Positions 5,701-10,836 of a stretch of 10,836 nt of DNA are shown here, one piece after another. The translations under genes and the position numbers were made by a program. Below the pieces are notes generated by a model. The model saw nothing but the letters and a program-made list of their open reading frames with translations. It did no database searches and was not told the DNA's origin. Origin of the DNA: an uncultured Acetatifactor sp. (lineage in GTDB: Bacteria > Bacillota > Clostridia > Lachnospirales > Lachnospiraceae); assembly GCA_910578995.1 (NCBI GenBank), contig CAJTSY010000093.1, positions 1-10,836 on the forward strand, read 5' to 3'. Position 1 is the first letter of the stretch, and the number at the start of each line of letters is the position of its first letter.

Positions 5701-7188
5701 TCAGGGCCTCTCCCGCCTCCTGCAGTCCGTCTGAGCCGGACCGTCAAGCAGGCGCCCTTCCCTGTCGAACCGGGATCCGTGGCAGGGACAGTCATAGCTT
5801 TCCTCCTCCGGATTCCACTCCAGTCTGCAGCCCATGTGGGGGCAGTTCGGGACTATCCTGCTGTTTCCGGAGGGCAGAAGATGCTTTGCCAGGCCTTTCA
5901 CCGTATATGCGCCATGCACCGCCAGGTTTTTCGCTGCCTGTGCCGTAAAATGCCTCTCCGGAGAGAAAATATCCCCTTCCGGACAGTCCTGTCCGCTGAT
6001 CAGGGCTGTCAGGATGCGGGCGCTGACCATGGCGGAGGTCATACCCCATTTTCCAAAGCCCGTGGCCACGTACCAGAATGGCTTTCGCCTGGAAAACCTT
6101 CCGACGTAAGGCACACCGTCCAGTGTCATGCAGTCCTGGGCTGACCAGTGGGACACCTCCCGGCATCCGGAATAGAGCTCCCGGGCTCTGCTGCGCAGCA
6201 TCTCATAGTTACATCCGGCGCCTGTCCTGCTTTCCAGGTTCATCCCTGTGTAACACCTGCCCTCACAGTCCGTCTCTGTTCCACTCCTGTCTCCCGCGTT
6301 CGATTCATTGTACCCTCTGCTTAACGGATCCAATTCCCTGTTCCTCCCTTCCCGGTTCACCCCCGTCCGGTGGCTTCCACCTCCCAGAAGTACAAGTTCT
6401 CCGCATGTCCGAAAGGAAAGGCCGTCCCGGTCAATCCCCAGGTACATTCCCCGCAGCCTCTCCGCGCCCTCCAGGGCCGCCACGTAGCTCCGCTCCTGGT
6501 GCATCCTGGCAAAATAGTACCCCGGCACATTGATAAAAGGGTAATGGGCGGCGAACACGATATGCTCCGCCGTCACCATTCCCCGGGCGGTCTCCACCCT
6601 TCTGCCCTCAACCTTCAGCACCTTCGTCTGCTCGTAGACTTCCACTTCCTCCGCCAAGTTCGCCAGGAATTTCAGCGGGTGGAACCTTGCCTGGTTCTCG
6701 AACCCTGTCACACCTGCAACCGTCAGGGGAAGCTCGCATTCTGTTTCGAAGGATGCCTTTATACCCAGAGACTGCGCGGCCTCCGCCTCCCGTTTCAGCA
6801 GCTCTGTCCCGGTCCGGGAATAGAGATATGCCGGGCACCTGGCAAAATCACATGCAATCCCTTTTTCCACAATCAGCCTTTCATATTCCCCTATGGCAGC
6901 CTCATTTGCCATGGCGTAATGCTCCGCCATGGGGCGGCCAAAGGTCCGGATCAGCCTGTCATAAATCAGATTGTGCTGAGAAGTGATTTTGGCCGTGGTA
7001 TTCTTCGTCTGCCCGCTGCCAATCCTGTCCGCCTCCAGAACCACCGCCCGGATACCTGCCTGCTTCAGGTAATAAGCCGTCAGAATCCCCGCAAGCCCTG
7101 CCCCGATGACAACAGCCTCCGCCTCCATGTCCCCCGCCAGGGGCTCCCGTCTCCTGATTTGTGTATCTTCACTCCAGACCGACTGCAT
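5701..7188 (-). CDS. FAD-dependent oxidoreductase with C-terminal Rieske [2Fe-2S] domain (YhfW-like), 495 residues
   Basis: A DadA/D-amino-acid-oxidase-type flavoprotein joined to a Rieske cluster, the architecture of Bacillus YhfW; the reaction of this family is not established. AVVIGAGLAG (GxGxxG at 29-34) with acidic Glu52 in VVLEADRIGSGQT binds FAD. WSAQDCMTLDGVPYVG and ATGFGKWGMTSAM are the C-terminal flavin-domain signatures. The Rieske ligands are Cys449/His451 in CPHMGC and Cys467/His470 in CPCHGSRF; Cys454 and Cys469 can form the usual disulfide. I start at ATG 7188, preceded by GGAGGTGG; the frame reaches a TTG at 7224 with nothing to support it. About 48 polar, Gly/Arg/Asn-rich residues after GGGSHRTG look inserted into the flavin domain. 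The tail after DGPAQTD is short and Arg-rich. Expression may continue into the fucosidase gene 100 bases on. Confidence 0.88.
   Translation of the reverse strand: MQSVWSEDTQIRRREPLAGDMEAEAVVIGAGLAGILTAYYLKQAGIRAVVLEADRIGSGQTKNTTAKITSQHNLIYDRLIRTFGRPMAEHYAMANEAAIGEYERLIVEKGIACDFARCPAYLYSRTGTELLKREAEAAQSLGIKASFETECELPLTVAGVTGFENQARFHPLKFLANLAEEVEVYEQTKVLKVEGRRVETARGMVTAEHIVFAAHYPFINVPGYYFARMHQERSYVAALEGAERLRGMYLGIDRDGLSFRTCGELVLLGGGSHRTGVNREGRNRELDPLSRGYNESNAGDRSGTETDCEGRCYTGMNLESRTGAGCNYEMLRSRARELYSGCREVSHWSAQDCMTLDGVPYVGRFSRRKPFWYVATGFGKWGMTSAMVSARILTALISGQDCPEGDIFSPERHFTAQAAKNLAVHGAYTVKGLAKHLLPSGNSRIVPNCPHMGCRLEWNPEEESYDCPCHGSRFDREGRLLDGPAQTDCRRRERP
6215..6360 (-). repeat. Low-complexity insertion inside the FAD-Rieske gene
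   Basis: This stretch encodes about 48 residues rich in Gly, Arg, Asn and Glu (for example NREGRNRELDPLSRG) between GGGSHRTG and YEMLRSRARELY, which I would expect to be nearly adjacent in relatives. On the minus strand two neighbouring 15-base blocks begin with GAA (6344-6358 and 6329-6343), the same phase and length as units of the two arrays beside the AraC gene. The reading frame is kept throughout. Confidence 0.45.
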
Positions 7189-7564
7189 TTTCCACCTCCG
7201 CCATGTCCCTGTCCTGCCGGACAACGATTCCGCAGAACAGAGTTGATTTACATAGCATATGCCAAAATACGGCGATTATACGGTTTCTGAATTTACGGCG
7301 GAATCGGTTTTCCCTGCGGTCTGCACTGACAATCACCCCCGCATCCTTTATAATACTTCTATTACGACTGTAATATAAGCATGCGCCGATCAGCACAAAT
7401 GAAATAACGGACCGCCTGGTAAAAACCACTTCCTGGAACCCCAAAACTTCCGATATTTTCGGTTCCGGGCCTTGAGATTCCGATATTTCCGGTTCTTGGC
7501 CTTCGGATTCCGATATTTCTGGTTCCGGGCCTTCGGATTTCAGTGCACCACACTGTTTTTCCAT
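7169..7564 (-). CDS. Doubtful 131-residue ORF with three 10-residue acidic repeats
   Basis: The frame is open from ATG 7564 and overlaps the first 20 bases of the FAD-Rieske gene. Residues about 11-40 repeat the pattern EGPEPEISES three times, encoded by the exact 30-base tandem array at 7451-7540. A moderately hydrophobic stretch follows (VISFVLIGACLYY), then a basic region. It has no recognisable ribosome site before the ATG, matches no family I know, and the array is open in other frames too, because 30 is a multiple of three. It may be a chance ORF over a non-coding repeat region. If translated, its end would couple to the FAD gene, whose GGAGGT site lies inside it. Confidence 0.25.
   Translation of the reverse strand: MEKQCGALKSEGPEPEISESEGQEPEISESQGPEPKISEVLGFQEVVFTRRSVISFVLIGACLYYSRNRSIIKDAGVIVSADRRENRFRRKFRNRIIAVFWHMLCKSTLFCGIVVRQDRDMAEVENAVGLE
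7326..7354 (+). promoter_or_regulatory. Strong plus-strand promoter with no gene behind it
   Basis: CTGACA (7326-7331) and a perfect TATAAT (7349-7354) are separated by exactly 17 bases, 11 of 12 consensus positions. Transcription would start near 7361 and run towards the AraC gene, antisense to the minus-strand genes. No plus-strand ORF with a ribosome site follows. It could make an antisense or small RNA, or be a relic. Confidence 0.45.
7361..7374. promoter_or_regulatory. BlaI/MecI-like palindromic operator candidate
   Basis: ATTAC-GACT-GTAAT matches 11 of the 12 fixed positions of the ATTACA-NN-TGTAAT type of site bound by BlaI/MecI/CopY winged-helix repressors. It covers the predicted transcription start of the plus-strand promoter at 7326-7354, a natural repressor position. 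No blaI-like gene lies in this window. Confidence 0.4.
7451..7540. repeat. Tandem array, three 30-base units
   Basis: Three consecutive units (7451-7480, 7481-7510, 7511-7540) each begin with CGATATTT and differ at only a few positions. Each splits into two 15-base halves ending in TTC (TTT at the last), so on the minus strand the halves begin with GAA. The array lies downstream of the AraC gene and upstream of the FAD-Rieske gene, within the doubtful 131-residue ORF. Confidence 0.9.
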
Positions 7565-7654
7565 TTAAATTCAGTTTATTGTTGCCCAGGGCAGAACCGA
7601 AACCGTGGATGCCCCGGTCATCAATGAATTACCATCTGCCCCGTCAGCCGCACC

Positions 7655-8476
7655 TTAATTCATCTTCCGGAACCCGGAGGGCGAGACTCCCGTATGCTGC
7701 TTAAACTGCTTGCAGAAGGAGAAACAGTCCGGATATCCCAGTTGGACGGCAAGCTTCTCCAACGGAAGGTCTGAACGCAGAAGCAGCGCCTTGGCCCGGT
7801 TAACCCGGACGCGGATGGCATACTGGCCAATGGAGACTCCGGTATATGACCTGAACCGCTTCCGGAGCGCCTCATAGCCCATATTCATCTGCGCGGCAAT
7901 CTCCTGCCCGGTGATCCGCCCGGAATAGCGTTCCATCAGACGGCAGGCAAAACGGATGCAGTCGTCCTCCTCCCGGGAATGGAAACAGCGGGAAGTGATG
8001 GTGCACAAAAGCTGCTGCGCCTCAAAGTACAGGCGGATCAGGCCGTGTTCGTCGGCACACTGCATGGCAGACAGAAGGCTCCGGGCGGCAGGCAGGATTT
8101 CCTCCACCGCGGCTTCCTCACAGTTCAGCACCGGCCTGTCGGACAATAACCCTATGGACAGCAGATTGTGGTAGCTCTCCGCGCTGATGCAGACAAAAAA
8201 TTCCAACCATTTCCCGTCCGGCTTCACAACCGTGGAATGCTTTACGCCCGGAAGTCTCTGGACAAAGGAACCCCGGGAAAGCTTCACACAGGCATGGCTT
8301 CGGTCAAAATACTCCCCCTCCCCGTCCAAAAGGAGCAGTCCTCCGTAATATTCAAATGTAATATCCCGGTTGCTTCCCCTGTCGTCCGGTTTATAGAGAA
8401 AACCGCAGGAAAGGTTTCCGGCAGTCTTGTTGGGTCCAACGGTTCTGTACGCTACTCTTGTCTTATATTGTGCCAT
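7655..8476 (-). CDS. AraC-family transcriptional regulator with N-terminal cupin, 273 residues
   Basis: Residues about 40-95 form a small beta-rich sensor of the AraC cupin type (EYYGGLLLLDGEGEY, then SRGSFVQRLPGVKHSTV with the usual low-complexity PGVKH turn). Residues about 175-273 are the double helix-turn-helix DNA-binding domain: ITGQEIAAQMNMGYEALRKRFR (helix pair one), then the linker helix IRVRVNRAKALLLRSD, and LEKLAVQLGYPDCFSFCKQFKQHTGVSPSGFR (helix pair two with the family signature). Cupin-type members usually sense sugars or related small molecules. I start at 8476, where GGGAGG stands five bases upstream; the frame extends six codons further. Its predicted promoter is some 320 bases upstream, with a repeat array in between. 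It is divergent from the methyltransferase genes and upstream of the fucosidase locus, so either may be its target. Confidence 0.9.
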   Translation of the reverse strand: MAQYKTRVAYRTVGPNKTAGNLSCGFLYKPDDRGSNRDITFEYYGGLLLLDGEGEYFDRSHACVKLSRGSFVQRLPGVKHSTVVKPDGKWLEFFVCISAESYHNLLSIGLLSDRPVLNCEEAAVEEILPAARSLLSAMQCADEHGLIRLYFEAQQLLCTITSRCFHSREEDDCIRFACRLMERYSGRITGQEIAAQMNMGYEALRKRFRSYTGVSIGQYAIRVRVNRAKALLLRSDLPLEKLAVQLGYPDCFSFCKQFKQHTGVSPSGFRKMN

Positions 8477-8486
8477 GTCTTCCTCC

Positions 8487-8745
8487 CGTCTCATATTCCC
8501 TGTCCCCTTATTCTATATTTCTCTATTCCATATCTCATATTCTACATCCCACTGTTCCTTATCCCATTTTTCTACATCCCACTGTTCCTTATCCCATTTT
8601 TCTACATCCCATTATTCCGCATCTCATTTTCCCACATCCCATTATTCTGCATCTCATTTTTCTGCATCCCACTATTCTCTATCCCATTTTCCGCATCTCA
8701 TTTTCCGCATCCCATGATTCTACATCCCATTTTTTCAAATCCCAA
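8487..8745. repeat. Degenerate 15-base tandem array organised in 30-base units, in the AraC mRNA leader
   Basis: Five exact-length 30-base units run from 8543 to 8692; those at 8543-8572 and 8573-8602 are identical. Each unit is two 15-base halves of the form NNCATCCCAYTNTTC, ending in TTC or TCC. Flanking, more diverged units of 13-16 bases extend the array to about 8490 on the left and 8745 on the right, roughly 15 units in all. On the minus strand, the sense strand of the AraC leader, the units read GAA-N-N-N-TGGGATG and are purine-rich. There are no unique spacers. Confidence 0.9.
8589..8672 (-). other. Possible Cys/Met-rich leader peptide encoded by the array
   Basis: In the minus-strand leader a 27-codon frame from GTG 8672 (or 22 codons from the ATG five codons later, at 8657) to TAA 8589 encodes a five-residue repeat of the form Met-Gly/Arg-Cys-Arg/Gly-Lys/Ile, with five Cys. 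No clear ribosome site precedes it, and the periodicity follows from the DNA repeat. Translation is unproven. Confidence 0.15.
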
Positions 8746-8795
8746 ATTTGACATACAAGAATTCCCATAACAGCCATTCCGCTTCTGGCATTTTG

Positions 8796-8825
8796 AGTAT
8801 ATCATAAAAGTACAAAAGAATACAA
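8796..8825 (-). promoter_or_regulatory. Predicted promoter of the AraC-type gene
   Basis: On the minus strand TTGTAT (8820-8825) and TATACT (8796-8801) are 18 bases apart and the -10 is extended (TGA before TATACT). A transcript from here would carry a leader of about 310 bases, including the whole 15-base array, before the AraC ribosome site. Confidence 0.55.
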
Positions 8826-8857
8826 CCCTGTTCTAAAGCCAAAACAGACATAAAACA

Positions 8858-8947
8858 GAATAAAAGCTGCTGTGAACGGCGAAGCCGTGAACAACAACCG
8901 AATAAAAGCTGCTAACCGGAGTGAAAAACACCGGAATAAAAACTGCT
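8858..8947. repeat. Three direct 14-base repeats GAATAAAARCTGCT
   Basis: Copies at 8858-8871, 8900-8913 and 8934-8947; the first two are identical and the third has one A for G. The first two flank the GTGAAC-hairpin repeat, and the third falls inside the upstream extension of the methyltransferase open frame, another sign that this extension is not native coding sequence. Confidence 0.8.
8872..8893. repeat. Dispersed GTGAAC-hairpin repeat, copy 2
   Basis: GTGAAC stands directly repeated on each side of GGCGAAGCC, followed by A; the core ACGGC-GAA-GCCGT is a perfect 5-bp hairpin. It matches copy 1 (271-292) at 21 of 22 positions. It lies between the divergent AraC and methyltransferase genes, upstream of both. 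Confidence 0.75.
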
Positions 8948-10084
8948 GTAGACAAAGGCAGCCGCAGCGGAGAAAACGGCGCCGGACAGCGGAAAGAGAG
9001 GAAACATGACAGAACGCGAAAACTTTTTTCACTGATCAAAAGAACGGGATATGAACGGATTCCCGTGCTGTACGACTTTTGTCCGTATCTGCAGGAGACA
9101 TGCGGCCGGAAGGTAGAGGATCTGTACCGGGAGATCGGATTTACGCCCTGCCCCATAGCCTATGCAGCCGGAATTCCGGTGAAAGACAGCGACACGGAGA
9201 AATTCCGCAAATATTACGGTACCCTGAAAGAGGGAACCACCATCGACATCTACGGCGTGGCAAACGAACCCGGCAGCGCCGCGGCCATGCACATGACCCA
9301 TATGCTCCATCCTCTGGAAAAAATGGAGACCCTTGAGGAACTGGAAGCCTATCCCTTCCCGGAATTTGTCTGGGATGAGGAGGATGTGGCCAGACAGCTT
9401 GCCCGCAACAATGCCCTGAAAGCCCAGGACAGGGTAATCTGCGGCAGCATGCAGTGCACCATCTGGGAAACCGCCTGGTACATGCGGGGCATGGAAGTAC
9501 TGATGATGGACATGATGTCCGAAGATGAAATGGCGGAATTCGTATTGAACAAAGTGACGGAACTGGCTATTCATCGGGCGGAATATTTCGTAAAAACAGG
9601 TGTGGAAGTACTTTATTTCGGAGACGACATCGGAATGCAGCACACCATCATGATGAGCAAGGAACTCTACCGGACATGGCTCAAGCCCCGCCTGAAAAGG
9701 GTGGTGGACGCGGCCAGGGCGATCAACCCGGATGTGATTATTTTCTACCACTCCTGCGGCTTCGTGGAGCCTTTTATCGAGGACCTGATCGAGGTTGGCA
9801 TCGACGTGCTGAACCCCGTGCAGCCGGAATGTATGGACTTCGCAGAAATCCATGCCAAGTACGGCGACAGGATTTCCTTCCACGGAACCATAGGAACCCA
9901 GACCACTATGCCCTTCGGAACTCCGGAAGAAGTCCGGGCAGAAGTATTTAAAAACCTGGACATCGCAGGCAAAAAGGGCGGGCTTTTAGTCTCTCCCACC
10001 CATCTCCTGGAGCCGGAAGTGCCCTGGGAAAACATCCGGGCTTACATTGAGGCCTGCAGGGATTATACGGAGTCCCCGTCCTGA
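8921..10084 (+). CDS. Uroporphyrinogen-decarboxylase-family corrinoid methyltransferase, probably frameshifted at its start
   Basis: Member of the URO-D/MtaA superfamily, TIM-barrel zinc enzymes that move methyl groups to or from a corrinoid protein. The core from SLIKRTGYERIPVLYDF to the C-terminus is intact and includes FYHSCGFVEPF (His277, Cys279 counted from 8921), the family zinc motif HxCG, and GGLLVSPTHLLEPEVPWENI, where a third zinc Cys in methylcobamide:CoM methyltransferases is replaced here by His361. The open frame begins at GTG 8921 with about 40 Lys/Arg/Gly-rich residues that look foreign and lack a ribosome site. A much better start is ATG 9006 (MTERENFF, AGAGAGG upstream), one base out of frame; a seventh T in the T6 run at 9024-9029 would join them into a 359-residue protein of normal size. 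The corrinoid protein gene follows after 104 bases, which fits a paired system. Confidence 0.8.
   Translation: MKNTGIKTAVDKGSRSGENGAGQRKERKHDRTRKLFSLIKRTGYERIPVLYDFCPYLQETCGRKVEDLYREIGFTPCPIAYAAGIPVKDSDTEKFRKYYGTLKEGTTIDIYGVANEPGSAAAMHMTHMLHPLEKMETLEELEAYPFPEFVWDEEDVARQLARNNALKAQDRVICGSMQCTIWETAWYMRGMEVLMMDMMSEDEMAEFVLNKVTELAIHRAEYFVKTGVEVLYFGDDIGMQHTIMMSKELYRTWLKPRLKRVVDAARAINPDVIIFYHSCGFVEPFIEDLIEVGIDVLNPVQPECMDFAEIHAKYGDRISFHGTIGTQTTMPFGTPEEVRAEVFKNLDIAGKKGGLLVSPTHLLEPEVPWENIRAYIEACRDYTESPS
9006..9035 (+). other. Likely native start and frameshift point of the methyltransferase gene
   Basis: ATG 9006 is preceded by AGAGAGGAAAC and reads MTERENFFH then TGA (9033-9035). The downstream family sequence FSLIKR is in the frame one base earlier. 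The six T bases at 9024-9029 are the point of change: seven would give MTERENFFSLIKR. This may be an assembly error, a real indel, a phase-variable tract, or slippage. Confidence 0.6.
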
Positions 10085-10188
10085 GAGAGAAGTGCACTGG
10101 CTGCTCCGGCACCGTCACGGGACTCCTGGCAGAAAGTTCTGACTGTATATAGAAAAAAGTAAAGAAATTATTAACCCGGAGGAAAAAC

Positions 10189-10830
10189 ATGAGCATTTTA
10201 AACGATATTTCCGAGAATCTACAGAGAGGAAAGGCAAAGATTGTAAAAGAACTGGTTCAGCAGGCAATCGATGAGGGCATCCCCGCACAGGAAATTCTGG
10301 AGCAGGGGCTGTTAGCAGGAATGGATGTGGTGGGAGAAAAATTCAAAAAGAACGAGGTCTTCGTGCCGGAAGTCCTGGTTGCCGCACGGGCCATGAACAT
10401 GGGCTCCGGCCTTTTAAAGCCCCTCCTTGCCGAAGGCGGCGTGGAAGCCATAGGCAAGGTGTGCATCGGCACGGTAAAAGGCGATCTCCATGACATCGGT
10501 AAAAACCTGGTAAAGATGATGATGGAGGGCAAGGGACTGGAGGTTGTGGACCTGGGAACAGATGTGGATCCGGAAACCTATGTAAAAACCGCAATTGACC
10601 AGAACTGCCAGATCATCTGCTGTTCCGCACTGCTGACCACTACCATGCCGGTGATGGAGGCGGTGGTAAAAGAAGCGGAAAAGGCAGGTATCCGCGATAA
10701 GGTGAAGATCATGATCGGCGGTGCGCCTGTAACGGAAACCTTCTGCCGGCAGATCGGCGCGGATAAATACACCCCGGATGCGGCCAGCGCTGCCGATACC
10801 GCCGTAGCGTTCTGCCGCGCAACAGCGTAA
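10189..10830 (+). CDS. Corrinoid (cobalamin-binding) protein of a methyltransferase system, 213 residues
   Basis: MtaC/MtbC/MttC-type protein that carries the methyl group on cobalt and shuttles it between two methyltransferases in the cytoplasm. Residues about 1-85 are the four-helix cap (B12-binding type 2: ISENLQRGKAKIVKELVQQAIDEGIPAQEIL, then LLAGMDVVGEKFKKNEVFVPEVLVAARAMN). Residues about 90-210 are the Rossmann-like B12 domain with GTVKGDLHDIGKNLV, in which Asp99-x-His101-x-x-Gly104 is the base-off/His-on cobalt ligand motif, followed by LLTTTM and MIGGAPVT. Length and motifs are complete. The ATG has CGGAGG six bases upstream. It follows the URO-D-family methyltransferase by 104 bases on the same strand, its likely partner. 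The methyl donor, the second methyltransferase and a reductive activator are not in the window. Confidence 0.93.
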   Translation: MSILNDISENLQRGKAKIVKELVQQAIDEGIPAQEILEQGLLAGMDVVGEKFKKNEVFVPEVLVAARAMNMGSGLLKPLLAEGGVEAIGKVCIGTVKGDLHDIGKNLVKMMMEGKGLEVVDLGTDVDPETYVKTAIDQNCQIICCSALLTTTMPVMEAVVKEAEKAGIRDKVKIMIGGAPVTETFCRQIGADKYTPDAASAADTAVAFCRATA

Positions 10831-10836
10831 AATGGG

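Larger units (their letters stand above)
7189..7654. other. Region between the AraC and FAD-Rieske genes
   Basis: About 470 bases with no secure gene. It holds the doubtful 131-residue ORF, a 30-base tandem array (7451-7540), a plus-strand promoter with a palindrome (7326-7374) that points at no gene, and a lone perfect minus-strand TATAAT (7275-7280) that might start the FAD-Rieske transcript, though its -35 is poor. The segment after the AraC stop (7589-7641) has complementary GGGCAGA and TCTGCCC blocks around a long loop, not a classic terminator. Confidence 0.5.
8477..8920. other. Region between the AraC gene and the methyltransferase genes
   Basis: About 440 bases without a supported gene. 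From left to right it holds a degenerate 15-base tandem array (about 8487-8745), a perfect but partnerless TTGACA (8748-8753), the predicted AraC promoter (8796-8825, minus), and the first two of three GAATAAAARCTGCT repeats around a copy of the GTGAAC-hairpin repeat. On the plus strand TTGAGT (8793-8798) and AAGAAT (8816-8821), 17 bases apart, are the best promoter guess for the methyltransferase pair, at low confidence. Confidence 0.55.

Noticed and set aside
6370..7290. A 306-codon plus-strand frame antisense to the FAD-Rieske gene
   Set aside because: The minus-strand gene has intact FAD and Rieske motifs and a ribosome site; the antisense product is Pro/Arg/His-rich with no recognisable domain.
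8487..8745. The tandem array as a CRISPR locus
   Set aside because: Units are contiguous and degenerate with no unique spacers, and no cas genes are present. The same holds for 7451-7540.
8168..8770. Plus-strand frames encoding His-Pro-Ile-Leu repeats across the 15-base array
   Set aside because: More than one plus-strand frame is open because the repeat contains no stop on that strand and its length is a multiple of three. They start inside the antisense of the AraC gene or without ribosome sites.
9029..9883. A 284-codon minus-strand frame antisense to the methyltransferase
   Set aside because: It is a shadow of a gene with clear family motifs; His/Phe/Val-rich product with no ribosome site evidence.
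10832..10836. ATGGG right after the corrinoid protein stop, a possible next gene start
   Set aside because: Only five bases are visible and no ribosome site precedes it.

Overview
The window looks like a piece of a gut Firmicutes genome, most likely Lachnospiraceae (Enterocloster/Hungatella/Clostridium-like). The signs are AGGAGG-type ribosome sites before almost every gene, moderate GC coding DNA with AT-rich intergenic stretches, a Clostridia-style solute-binding lipoprotein fused to a propeller, and a corrinoid methyltransferase pair. This is inferred from gene style, not from a search. No rRNA, tRNA, insertion sequence or CRISPR array was seen.

Layout. Left part (1-1980): the first codons of an exported protein run off the left edge on the minus strand behind a strong promoter. 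Then come a small membrane-anchored hypothetical (minus), an orphan 51-residue ribbon-helix-helix regulator (plus) and a nitroreductase (plus) with a near-consensus promoter, closed by a strong hairpin. Middle (1983-8476): a minus-strand series in transcription order AraC-type regulator, a doubtful repeat-bearing ORF, an FAD oxidoreductase with a C-terminal Rieske domain (YhfW-like), a cytosolic GH29 alpha-L-fucosidase, and a 764-residue propeller plus solute-binding lipoprotein. Right part (8921-10830): a plus-strand pair, divergent from the AraC gene, of a uroporphyrinogen-decarboxylase-family methyltransferase and its corrinoid protein.

How the genes may work together. The fucosidase and the binding protein suggest capture and breakdown of fucosylated glycans, though no permease is present. 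The methyltransferase and corrinoid protein form the core of a methyl-transfer (for example demethylation) system. The cupin-type AraC regulator sits divergently between these two modules and could control either.

The unusual features are mostly non-coding. Degenerate 15-bp/30-bp tandem arrays lie on both sides of the AraC gene, one of them inside its predicted mRNA leader. A dispersed GTGAAC-hairpin repeat occurs twice, 8.6 kb apart. Three 14-bp direct repeats run into the methyltransferase start region. The methyltransferase itself appears one T short at a T6 run just after its best start codon. A strong plus-strand promoter with a BlaI/MecI-like palindrome at 7326-7374 has no gene behind it.
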